Assembly (NCBI GenBank): GCA_910585745.1
Contig: CAJUFM010000057.1
Location: 1-20,866 of the forward strand
Reading direction: 5' to 3'
Length of the DNA stretch: 20,866 nt
DNA from: an uncultured Eubacterium sp.
GTDB taxonomy: Bacteria > Bacillota > Clostridia > Lachnospirales > Lachnospiraceae
Shown here piece by piece: positions 6,384 to 13,915 of the stretch. Position 1 is the stretch's first letter; every line of letters starts with the position of its first letter. The notes below the pieces were generated by a model. The model was given only the letters and a program-made list of their open reading frames with translations. It was not told the DNA's origin and did no database searches. The position numbers and the translations under genes were made by a program.

Positions 6384-7895
6384 TTGAAAACTTTGTTGAG
6401 CAGAAAGATAAGTATTGTTTTTCTTGTGCTTCAGCTGCTGGTGAGTGCAGCGTTGATCGGGATTGCTTTTTATGTCGATCTTTTTTCGACAAAATATATA
6501 GTGGCGTTGATCGGGATCTGTGTTTTTTTCCTTGCCTATGCGGTCATCAGCCAGATGACAGACAAGAGCCGTATCATTGGGCGGATCCTGTGTATTGTGA
6601 TCTGTTTGTTTTATGCCGGAGGCGGATACTACTGTATTAATACCTACTCGGCCATCGATGAGATGGCAGACCAGCAGGTAAAGGTGGACCAGATTTCCTG
6701 TATTGTGCTGAAAGATGATCCTGCACAGAGTATTTACGACACAAAGGATTATAAATTCGGCATTCTGGATGTGAATGACCGTGCCAACACGGACAAAATG
6801 CTGGCAGAGGTGCAAAAGGCCATCGGCCAGGAACCTCTGAAGACAGAGTATCAGGACAACGATACGCTGATCGACGCGCTCTATGCCAAAGATGTAAATG
6901 CCATTGTGATCAATGAGGCGAACCGGAATCTGATCGAGGATTATTATAAAACTTTTTCTGAAGACACGAGAGTTCTCAATACCCATCAAGTGGAGACAGT
7001 CATTGAAGAAAAAGAACAGCTGGATGATATCACAACAACACCATTCAACATCTACCTGAGTGGTAACGATGTATATGGTGATATCAAGACCACCAGCCGA
7101 AGTGACGTCAACATTATTATGACAGTGAATCCGAATACGAAAGAGATTCTTCTTACCTCGACGCCGAGAGATTATTATGTGCCTCTCTCTGTGTCAAATG
7201 GAATACCGGATAAGCTGACCCATGCCGGAAACCATGGTGTGGATTGTTCCGTGAAGACACTGGAGATGCTATATAATATCGATATTGATTATTATATAAG
7301 GGTTAATTTTACCAGTATCAAAAAGATCGTGGATCTGCTGGGAGGAGTGAAAGTTTATTCAGACTTTGATTTTACTTCTGATTGGGGACCGAGCTTTAAG
7401 AAAGGTTACAACCATGTAAACGGCAAACAGGCTCTGGCGTTCTGCCGTGAGAGACATCACTTTGCTACTGGCGATGCCCAGAGAGGCCGGAACCACCAGC
7501 ATATGATCGAGGCGATATTGAATAAAGCGATGTCGCCAAATATCCTGCCGAAATATACTAAGCTGCTGAAGACTGCCTCCAAGAATTTCCAGACGAATAT
7601 GTCTACGAAGGAAATCACATCTCTTGTGAAGATGCAGTTGGATGATATGTCCCAATGGAAGATCAAATATGCAAATGCCACTGGTACGGGGGCAAAGAAA
7701 ACGACCTTTAGTTTCAGGCATAGTCCGAAGTATGTATGCGTGCCAGACTATAGTTCTGTAGAAAAGATTACCAAGAAGATTAAACATCTTTTGAAGGCTG
7801 CACCAGACTCCCAAGAAGAGGAGAAGGATAACAAAGATGATAAAGATAACACAAAGGATAATACTTCGTCCCAAAGCCTTCCGGAATTTAATTAA
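6384..7895 (+). CDS. LytR-CpsA-Psr (LCP) family wall polymer ligase
   Basis: The product has 503 residues. It has three N-terminal membrane segments (about 11-31, 37-57, 68-84), an extracellular accessory region (about 100-215) and an LCP domain (about 220-390). LCP enzymes move glycopolymers from the undecaprenyl carrier to peptidoglycan. Visible landmarks are SRSDVN (238-243), TPRDYYVPL (260-268), KLTHA (277-281), LLGGVKV (318-324) and RERHHFATGDAQRGRN (355-370), with the conserved Arg and Asp residues. A Lys/Asp/Glu-rich tail ends the protein. I choose TTG 6384 because GGAGGGA (6371-6377) lies at the right distance; an in-frame GTG at 6369 would precede that site. It follows exporter and glycerophosphotransferase genes, so it probably attaches that polymer. 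Confidence 0.9.
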   Translation: MKTLLSRKISIVFLVLQLLVSAALIGIAFYVDLFSTKYIVALIGICVFFLAYAVISQMTDKSRIIGRILCIVICLFYAGGGYYCINTYSAIDEMADQQVKVDQISCIVLKDDPAQSIYDTKDYKFGILDVNDRANTDKMLAEVQKAIGQEPLKTEYQDNDTLIDALYAKDVNAIVINEANRNLIEDYYKTFSEDTRVLNTHQVETVIEEKEQLDDITTTPFNIYLSGNDVYGDIKTTSRSDVNIIMTVNPNTKEILLTSTPRDYYVPLSVSNGIPDKLTHAGNHGVDCSVKTLEMLYNIDIDYYIRVNFTSIKKIVDLLGGVKVYSDFDFTSDWGPSFKKGYNHVNGKQALAFCRERHHFATGDAQRGRNHQHMIEAILNKAMSPNILPKYTKLLKTASKNFQTNMSTKEITSLVKMQLDDMSQWKIKYANATGTGAKKTTFSFRHSPKYVCVPDYSSVEKITKKIKHLLKAAPDSQEEEKDNKDDKDNTKDNTSSQSLPEFN

Positions 7896-7976
7896 CTGAC
7901 AAATTGAGAAACCGATCAACTGTCCGTGACCGTGGCTTTGACAGGTAAAGATATCACAGGGGATTCCGTTGCTGCC

Positions 7977-7995
7977 AGCAGGAGTCTCCTGTTTT
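7977..7995 (+). terminator. Weak hairpin after the LCP gene
   Basis: The sequence AGCAGGA-GTC-TCCTGTT forms a stem of up to 7 pairs with a 3-base loop, followed by a few T (GTTTTC). It lies 80 bases after the LCP stop and 30 before the next start. It could be a weak intrinsic terminator or attenuator between two transcription units. The short U tract makes it uncertain. Confidence 0.35.
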
Positions 7996-8025
7996 CAATA
8001 CTCGTATAATGAAAGGAGACGGTAT

Positions 8026-9255
8026 ATGAAGATTTCATTTTCCCCACCGGATATCACGGAAGAAGAGATAGAAGAAGTAGCAGATACCCTTCGTTCCGGA
8101 TGGATCACCACGGGGCCTAAGACGAAGGAATTTGAACGACGGATTGCGGCGTGGTGCCAGACGCCAAAGGCGGTGTGCCTGAATTCCGCTACTGCATGTA
8201 TGGAGATGACACTGCGGCTGTTTGGCATTGGTCCGGGGGATGAGGTGATCACCAGCGCCTATACCTACACGGCTACAGCCAGTGCCGTGTGCCATACGGG
8301 AGCCACTCTGGTTCTGGTGGATACGGCAGAAGATTCCTTTGAGATGGATTATGACCAGCTGAAGGAGCGGATCACTCCTGCCACGAAAGCGGTGATGCCA
8401 GTGGATATTGCCGGGGTGCCCTGCGATTACAAGAGGATCTATGAGATCATAGAGAGAAAGAAAGAGATGTTCTGTTCTGGAGAAAATAAGTATCAGAAAG
8501 CGCTGGGAAGGATCCTGGTGCTGGCTGACTGTGCCCACGGCTTTGGCGCCAGGGTGGGAGAGCAGCCGGCAGGACAGTTTGCCGATTTTACTTCCTTTTC
8601 CTTTCACGCGGTAAAAAATCTCACTACCGCCGAGGGAGGAGCTGTGGTATGGAGGGATATTGACGGAGTCGATCCGGAAGAGATCTACCGGGAATACATG
8701 CTGTTTTCCTTGCATGGCCAGTCCAAGGACGCGCTGGCAAAGACAAAGGCGGGCGCCTGGGAATATGATATCCTGTCGCCGGCATATAAATGCAATATGA
8801 CAGATATCCAGGCGGCGATCGGACTGGTCCAGCTCAGGAGATATCCGGAGCTTCTGGCGAGGCGCCGGCAGCTGGTAGGACTCTATGACCAGGGGATTAA
8901 AAAAATCAATGAAAAGCTGAAAATATTGGAGTGCAGGAGCCTTGTCCACTACGATGGGGAGATCTGTTCCAGCGGCCATCTGTACCTGCTGCGGATCCTG
9001 GGATGTACACAGGATGAGCGGAATGTGCTGATCGAGAGGATGGCAGAACAGGGGGTGGCGGCAAATGTTCACTACAAACCGCTTCCGATGCTGACAGCAT
9101 ATAAAAATATGGGGTTTGACATCAAAGACTTTCCCTGTGCCTTTCACATATTTCAGAATGAGATCAGCCTGCCGCTGCACACTCTGTTAAAAGATGAAGA
9201 AGTAGAGTATGTGCTGGGTGTATTAGAACAGGAGCTTCTGTCACTGGAATGCTGA
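8026..9255 (+). CDS. DegT/DnrJ/EryC1/StrS family sugar aminotransferase
   Basis: The product has 409 residues, PLP-dependent. ATG 8026 follows AAAGGAG (8012-8018) at 7 bases; an upstream in-frame ATG at 7969 lies ahead of the hairpin and has no ribosome site. Typical landmarks: SGWITTGPKTKEFE (24-37), AYTYTATASAV (79-89), VDIAG (126-130), ADCAHGFGA (168-176) and SFSFHAVKNLTTAEGG with the Schiff-base Lys197. The family converts NDP-4-keto (or 3-keto) sugars to amino sugars for surface glycans. The next gene is a PglC-like transferase, so a UDP-4-amino-4,6-dideoxy-HexNAc product (PglE-like) is a reasonable guess. The needed 4,6-dehydratase is not in the window. Residues 140-162 form a charged insertion compared with the compact family members I know. 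Confidence 0.88.
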   Translation: MKISFSPPDITEEEIEEVADTLRSGWITTGPKTKEFERRIAAWCQTPKAVCLNSATACMEMTLRLFGIGPGDEVITSAYTYTATASAVCHTGATLVLVDTAEDSFEMDYDQLKERITPATKAVMPVDIAGVPCDYKRIYEIIERKKEMFCSGENKYQKALGRILVLADCAHGFGARVGEQPAGQFADFTSFSFHAVKNLTTAEGGAVVWRDIDGVDPEEIYREYMLFSLHGQSKDALAKTKAGAWEYDILSPAYKCNMTDIQAAIGLVQLRRYPELLARRRQLVGLYDQGIKKINEKLKILECRSLVHYDGEICSSGHLYLLRILGCTQDERNVLIERMAEQGVAANVHYKPLPMLTAYKNMGFDIKDFPCAFHIFQNEISLPLHTLLKDEEVEYVLGVLEQELLSLEC

Positions 9256-9299
9256 GTATTTTCTGAAGCAGTGCATGAAACGGAGAATGGGAGAAGGCT

Positions 9300-9980
9300 A
9301 TGAGAAAATGGGAGCAGCTTCCTGAGGAGATGCGAAATCAGGAAGTCAGATTTTATTATGAAGAACTGAAAAAAAGGCAGGGAGCGCTGGCGGCAAAGCG
9401 CTGTTTCGATGTGGTCATGTCCCTGCTGCTGTTGATCCTATTATTTCCTTTTATGGTTTTGATCGGTATCGCAGTAAAGGCGACGTCACCGGGAGAGGTT
9501 ATTTTTCGCCAGGTCCGGGTGACTACATATGGAAAGCGGTTTCGGATCTACAAGTTCCGTACGATGGTGTCGGGAGCACCCGGTCAGGGGGCTCAGGTGA
9601 CGGTCAGTGGAGATGCCAGAGTGACCGGTATAGGGAAATTTCTGCGAAAAGTGCGGCTGGATGAGCTGCCACAGCTGCTGAATATTTTGAAAGGTGAGAT
9701 GTCTTTTGTGGGGACGAGGCCGGAGGTGGAGAAGTATGTGAAGTGTTACAGTGATGCCATGTATGCAACGCTGCTGCTTCCTGCGGGGGTTACTTCCACT
9801 GCCAGTATCCAGTATAAGGATGAGGAGCGGCTTTTGTCCCAGGGAAAGGACGTCGATGAGGTTTACACAAAGGAGATTCTCCCGGCGAAAATGGAGTATA
9901 ATCTGGAATATCTGGGCCATTACTCCTTTTTCCGGGACATCAGCATAATATTTCAGACAGTGGCGGCTGTGTTGAGATAG
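9300..9980 (+). CDS. Undecaprenyl-phosphate sugar phosphotransferase (PglC-like bacterial sugar transferase)
   Basis: The product has 226 residues. A charged N-terminus is followed by one hydrophobic helix (about 36-60, the re-entrant helix of this family) and the catalytic domain. Motifs: SPGEVIFRQVRV (63-74), YKFRTM (84-89), the Asp-Glu pair in RLDELPQ (D121-E122) and SFVGTRPEV (135-143). It would start glycan assembly by moving a sugar-phosphate from a UDP-sugar to undecaprenyl phosphate. It is the small, one-helix type (PglC), not the multi-helix WbaP type. GGAG at 9290-9293 lies 6 bases before ATG. Together with the preceding aminotransferase it suggests that the first sugar of the repeat is an amino sugar. 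Confidence 0.92.
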   Translation: MRKWEQLPEEMRNQEVRFYYEELKKRQGALAAKRCFDVVMSLLLLILLFPFMVLIGIAVKATSPGEVIFRQVRVTTYGKRFRIYKFRTMVSGAPGQGAQVTVSGDARVTGIGKFLRKVRLDELPQLLNILKGEMSFVGTRPEVEKYVKCYSDAMYATLLLPAGVTSTASIQYKDEERLLSQGKDVDEVYTKEILPAKMEYNLEYLGHYSFFRDISIIFQTVAAVLR

Positions 9981-10002
9981 AAGGTTTTGGAGGAGAAGGA
10001 CT

Positions 10003-11442
10003 ATGATCGATAAGCTTCAGGACTTATTTATCAGTTTGTTATCTCCATGGATTCCAATTATGGGGAAAATAAGTTCAAAGGTTAAATACAGACTGTTGAC
10101 CGGGTGCTTTATTGCAGACCTTGTACTGTTCTGCATCGTGCGGTATGTACTGCAAAAGGAAAGTTATTTTTACAATACGGCTTGCGGTATTTTTCTTATG
10201 CTTTTAATTGCATTGTTGTCGCTGGACCGCTCCCTGCTGAGAAAGCCCTGGCGCAGATCCATGTGCATCGCCTGGTTTGGTATGTGCATCGTGTTTACAC
10301 TGTCGGATCTGTTTGTGAGCAAAAAAGCATGCGGGCTGGGGATCATACTCGCCCTTGTGTTTACTGGAGTGTTTTTTGTATGGCAGAACCACAGCCGGAA
10401 AGATCTGTTGTGGAAAGCCTTTAAAGATGCGGTGAAGTATTCCTTTCTTCTGATGGCGGGGATCTCCTTTTTGTTCCGCCCCTATTTTGAGGGCGGCAGG
10501 TATGCGGGGATCTTTACCAATCCCAATACCTTTGGTCTGTATCTCTATGTAATCTTTGCGGTATATATGTCAGATCTGGACTGGAATGTGGAAACAGGAA
10601 AAAAATTCAGAAAAAGTCTTCCTACGTACCTCCAGCTGGCTCTTGTTCTGTTTTATCTGCTGGTATCCCAGGCCAGGACGGCAATGCTGGCCATTGGAGC
10701 AATCTTCTTATTGTGGATCGGCGTCCGGATCTATATGGGAAAAAAGCAGGGACGTTATGCTGCTTTTCTCAAGGGACTGGCAGCGCTGGTGCTGGTCACA
10801 GCGGTGTGCTATCCCCTGTACTTTGCAGGCATCAGAAATCTGCCAAAGCTGGTGGGAAATCCCATTGTGTTTGATGAAGATGTACTCTATCTCTCCAATG
10901 GGGAAAAAATAGAAGATATCGGAGATAAAGTGCTGGCTGAGTTTGATGAGATTGAGAGTGTCCAGGTTACAGATCATAAAACCAGCAATAATGGGATCTG
11001 GGGGCGGATCGTCAGGAGCCTGGACAGCAATGCCACCTTGAATAAAATATCCTCCGGCCGCATCACCATCTATAAAGCTTATCTGCAGAAGCTGAATATC
11101 AAGGGGCATAAAAGGGTAACAATGAAGATAAATAACAAACGAGTGTCCCATGCCCACAACAACTGGCTCCAGTTTGCTTATACCTACGGCGTGCCCAGCA
11201 TGCTGTTTTACAGTGTCATCACTGTTCTGAGCCTGGTTCGTTCTATTTTGTTTTATATGACAAACCGGAGAAGGAATGCCACCTATGCTTTTTTGATCCC
11301 GGCGATCTGTGTGGGATTTCTCGTGGCGACCCTGACTGAATGCCTGTTTCTTCCCTTTGAGGTATTTCCGGCATTTGCTTACTGGTTTGCTTTTGGAGAC
11401 ATGTTTGAAAAAACATTAGAGGAAAAGGAGGTGGCAGCGTGA
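10003..11442 (+). CDS. O-antigen ligase/polymerase-like membrane protein (WaaL/Wzy type)
   Basis: The product has 479 residues with about ten membrane segments and one large outer loop (about 275-395). Landmarks of the O-antigen ligase family are RYAGIFTNPNTFGLY (166-180), SQARTA (222-227), SSGR (350-353) and SHAHNNWLQ (382-390) with the conserved His at the end of the large loop. It would polymerise or transfer lipid-linked oligosaccharide outside the membrane. In Firmicutes lacking lipopolysaccharide it probably acts as a repeat-unit polymerase, or attaches glycan to another acceptor. GGAGGAG (9989-9995) gives a clear start. It overlaps the next gene by 4 bases (GTGA). Confidence 0.85.
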   Translation: MIDKLQDLFISLLSPWIPIMGKISSKVKYRLLTGCFIADLVLFCIVRYVLQKESYFYNTACGIFLMLLIALLSLDRSLLRKPWRRSMCIAWFGMCIVFTLSDLFVSKKACGLGIILALVFTGVFFVWQNHSRKDLLWKAFKDAVKYSFLLMAGISFLFRPYFEGGRYAGIFTNPNTFGLYLYVIFAVYMSDLDWNVETGKKFRKSLPTYLQLALVLFYLLVSQARTAMLAIGAIFLLWIGVRIYMGKKQGRYAAFLKGLAALVLVTAVCYPLYFAGIRNLPKLVGNPIVFDEDVLYLSNGEKIEDIGDKVLAEFDEIESVQVTDHKTSNNGIWGRIVRSLDSNATLNKISSGRITIYKAYLQKLNIKGHKRVTMKINNKRVSHAHNNWLQFAYTYGVPSMLFYSVITVLSLVRSILFYMTNRRRNATYAFLIPAICVGFLVATLTECLFLPFEVFPAFAYWFAFGDMFEKTLEEKEVAA

Positions 11443-13874
11443 GTGAGAAACTGATCAGTGTCATCGTGCCGGCATACAATGTGGAAAATTATATTCGGAG
11501 GTGTCTGGATTCCCTTGTCAGCCAGACTTATGGGAATCTGGAGATCATCGTGGTGAACGACGGCAGTACAGACCGTACAGGGGAGATTATTGAAGAATAT
11601 ACGGAGCGCTACCCGGACAAGGTGATGTTGTACACCAGGGAAAACCAGGGGCAGGCGGAGGCCAGAAACTTTGGAATATCCAAGGCATCCGGTGAATATA
11701 TTGGATTTGTGGACAGTGATGATTTTGTAAGTACGAAAATGTACGAGCTGATGTACCGGGAAGCAGAGGAACAGAGCTGTGATATGGTCACCTGCGGATA
11801 CTATGGGTGCGACGAAGTGACAGGAGAGATCACAGTGTATCAGACCGGATATAAAGGTGAATTTAACCAGAGTATTTATGAGAATCCCATGCTCTTACGT
11901 ATCAATTCCCCCTATCCCTGGAATAAGCTATATACCAGGGAACTGCTGGAGCGGAGCGGTTTTTCCTTTCGCAAGGGAATCATCTTTGAAGACCTGTGCG
12001 CCATTTTTCCGCTCTTTATGGATGCCAGGAAGGTGGGGCGGGTACACGAAAAGCTATACTATTACATTAAGGGAAGAAAGGGAGGTACCATCAGCACCTT
12101 TAATGAAAAACACGGGCAGATCATCGATGCCCTGCAGATCATGAACGATGCCTATCAGCATCGGGGGATGTTTGAACAGTTTTATGATACCCTGCTTTTT
12201 TTCAACCTCCGTCATATCTATGCCCGCTTTGACGAGATGCATAATTATGATGATATCATTTTTAAGCGGGAATTTAAAAAACGTGCCTTTGCACTTCTGG
12301 ATCAGTATTTCCCGGGGTGGAGAGATACAGAAGAGTATGCAGCCCTGGAGAAAGCAGAAGAAAAAGAGGGGAAAGAGGGGAAGATCTCAGAAAAGACAGC
12401 AGAAAAAAGAGACGGAAAGAATCCTGGCAGGAAAGCAGGCAAGAAGGATAATAAGAAAACGGATGTGTCTCCTGAGACGCCGATCCGGGAAGAGCCGAAG
12501 AGCTTAAAGAAAAAAAAGCGGTCGGAACGCTATGAGGAGCTGGCAGCAGAGCGGGATATTGAAAAAACCACAGTGTTAGTGGAGTGCTATCACGGAAATG
12601 ATCTGCGGGGGATGGGATATTATATTGCCATGGATCTGGCAGAACACCCAGAATATAAGGTGTATGTGGCAGCAGCAGATTTAGGAAAAGTCTGTGCTTT
12701 TTCCCAGGCCTTTCCCTCCCCTGTCCGATATGTGGATATGAATTCAGAACACTATTTGGAACTTCTGGCGACAGCAAAATATTTGGTCAATAACCGGTCA
12801 TTTCCAGGATTTTTCAGGAAAAGAAAGGAACAACGCCTGATCTTTACAGACTTTCTGCCCTCGCTGGCGGCCCAGGGGACAGAGCTGGTCTGTGATGCCA
12901 GGAACATCCAGGGAATACAGCTCAGTCTGGCACAGTCAGATAAAATTCTGTTTCCAGAGGAACTGCGAGAACAGTTCATGCCCCTTTTGGAAAAGTATAA
13001 TATGGCGGAGATCTGCCGGGACAAGAACTGCTTTATTATGACGAGGGCGCTGCTGCATTCGGGACACAGGGAGGACGACGGTACAGTGCGGGTGGCATAC
13101 ATGCCTTCTGTCAGGGAATTTCCGGGATTAAAAGACAACAGGAATTATCTGTTCCTGAGCAGCCTAAAAAAGAAACTGACGGAGCTGGATGGGAGGCTGG
13201 AGGAGGGAAGAAAGATCCTGTTCTGCTTTCCGAGGATCATCCGTCGCAGGTTTCGGGAAAATACCTGGAAGCATATCGAATTTTTCCCGGAAAACCGGGA
13301 ACCCCTGGAGGTTCTTGCGGGCTGTCATGCCCTGGTGGGTGAGTATGGAGAAGAGATGTTTGTGATGAAAGCTCTGGGAAGACCAGTATGCCAGTTTGTG
13401 GATGATCAGGCTGATATGGCATGGCGCTATGGACTGGGCGGCCAGGGGGAGGAATATGGTTTTCCAGTCTTTGAAACCCCGGAGAAGGTGGCGGAGTGGA
13501 TCAACGGGCTGGAGAGAAAAGCAGTCCATATTGGAAGTCCGAGAATAGGCTGGCGGCAGACGCTGGAAGATTTTAAGAGGGGGAAAAACCACAGACTGGG
13601 GCGGACAGTGGTCTATATGCCGGCATTTACAAGCCGGAGAGAGTTTCTGCAGTACATGCAGGGACAGGATACGAAACGCAGTGTGTTCTTTATCCCTAAG
13701 GATGCATTCAGTGATGAGCTGGCGGCATGGATCCGGGAATATGGCGGCATACGTTATATGGTCATCATCCAGAGCATCGTTGTGAGCAAAAATGAGAGCA
13801 GGCTGATCAAATACCACATTACTACGAAAGACAAGCTCCGGGAAAAGAGAGACCGCCAGAGGTATCTGGGATAG
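11439..13874 (+). CDS. Glycosyltransferase family 2 fused to a degenerate TagB/TagF-like domain
   Basis: The product has 811 residues from GTG 11439, overlapping the previous stop. Residues 1-290 are a GT-A family 2 glycosyltransferase: ISVIVPAYN (6-14), VVNDGSTD (38-45), the metal-binding DSDD (92-95) and the probable base pair ED (184-185). Residues about 300-375 are a Lys/Glu-rich linker (KEGKEGKISEKTAEK and onward). Residues about 376-700 look like the GT-B fold of CDP-glycerol glycerophosphotransferases: LVNNRSFPGFFRKRKEQ (449-465), an acceptor-like stretch, and RVAYMPS (551-557) where active enzymes have a YAPTWR motif. The catalytic marks are missing: no WHGTP after RKRKEQ (FTDFLP instead), and EYGE (635-638) where DYSS is expected. 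The second half is probably non-catalytic or altered. The alignment is by eye. Confidence 0.82.
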   Translation: MSEKLISVIVPAYNVENYIRRCLDSLVSQTYGNLEIIVVNDGSTDRTGEIIEEYTERYPDKVMLYTRENQGQAEARNFGISKASGEYIGFVDSDDFVSTKMYELMYREAEEQSCDMVTCGYYGCDEVTGEITVYQTGYKGEFNQSIYENPMLLRINSPYPWNKLYTRELLERSGFSFRKGIIFEDLCAIFPLFMDARKVGRVHEKLYYYIKGRKGGTISTFNEKHGQIIDALQIMNDAYQHRGMFEQFYDTLLFFNLRHIYARFDEMHNYDDIIFKREFKKRAFALLDQYFPGWRDTEEYAALEKAEEKEGKEGKISEKTAEKRDGKNPGRKAGKKDNKKTDVSPETPIREEPKSLKKKKRSERYEELAAERDIEKTTVLVECYHGNDLRGMGYYIAMDLAEHPEYKVYVAAADLGKVCAFSQAFPSPVRYVDMNSEHYLELLATAKYLVNNRSFPGFFRKRKEQRLIFTDFLPSLAAQGTELVCDARNIQGIQLSLAQSDKILFPEELREQFMPLLEKYNMAEICRDKNCFIMTRALLHSGHREDDGTVRVAYMPSVREFPGLKDNRNYLFLSSLKKKLTELDGRLEEGRKILFCFPRIIRRRFRENTWKHIEFFPENREPLEVLAGCHALVGEYGEEMFVMKALGRPVCQFVDDQADMAWRYGLGGQGEEYGFPVFETPEKVAEWINGLERKAVHIGSPRIGWRQTLEDFKRGKNHRLGRTVVYMPAFTSRREFLQYMQGQDTKRSVFFIPKDAFSDELAAWIREYGGIRYMVIIQSIVVSKNESRLIKYHITTKDKLREKRDRQRYLG

Positions 13875-13915
13875 TGTACGCCAGCCAGTGATGAAAGGAT
13901 GGTTAAGTATATCGT

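Noticed and set aside
7938..7943. TTGACA as a -35 box
   Set aside because: The bases 15-19 further on (GGGATTC region) do not resemble a -10 box.
8005..8010. TATAAT before the aminotransferase gene as a promoter
   Set aside because: No -35 at a suitable distance, and transcription would start inside the ribosome site.
8035..9180. Long minus-strand frame (381 codons) across the aminotransferase gene
   Set aside because: It is a shadow of a well-recognised gene, with no ribosome site and no family-like sequence; the same holds for minus-strand frames at 17527-18462, 15080-15910, 13164-13988 and 6267-6989.
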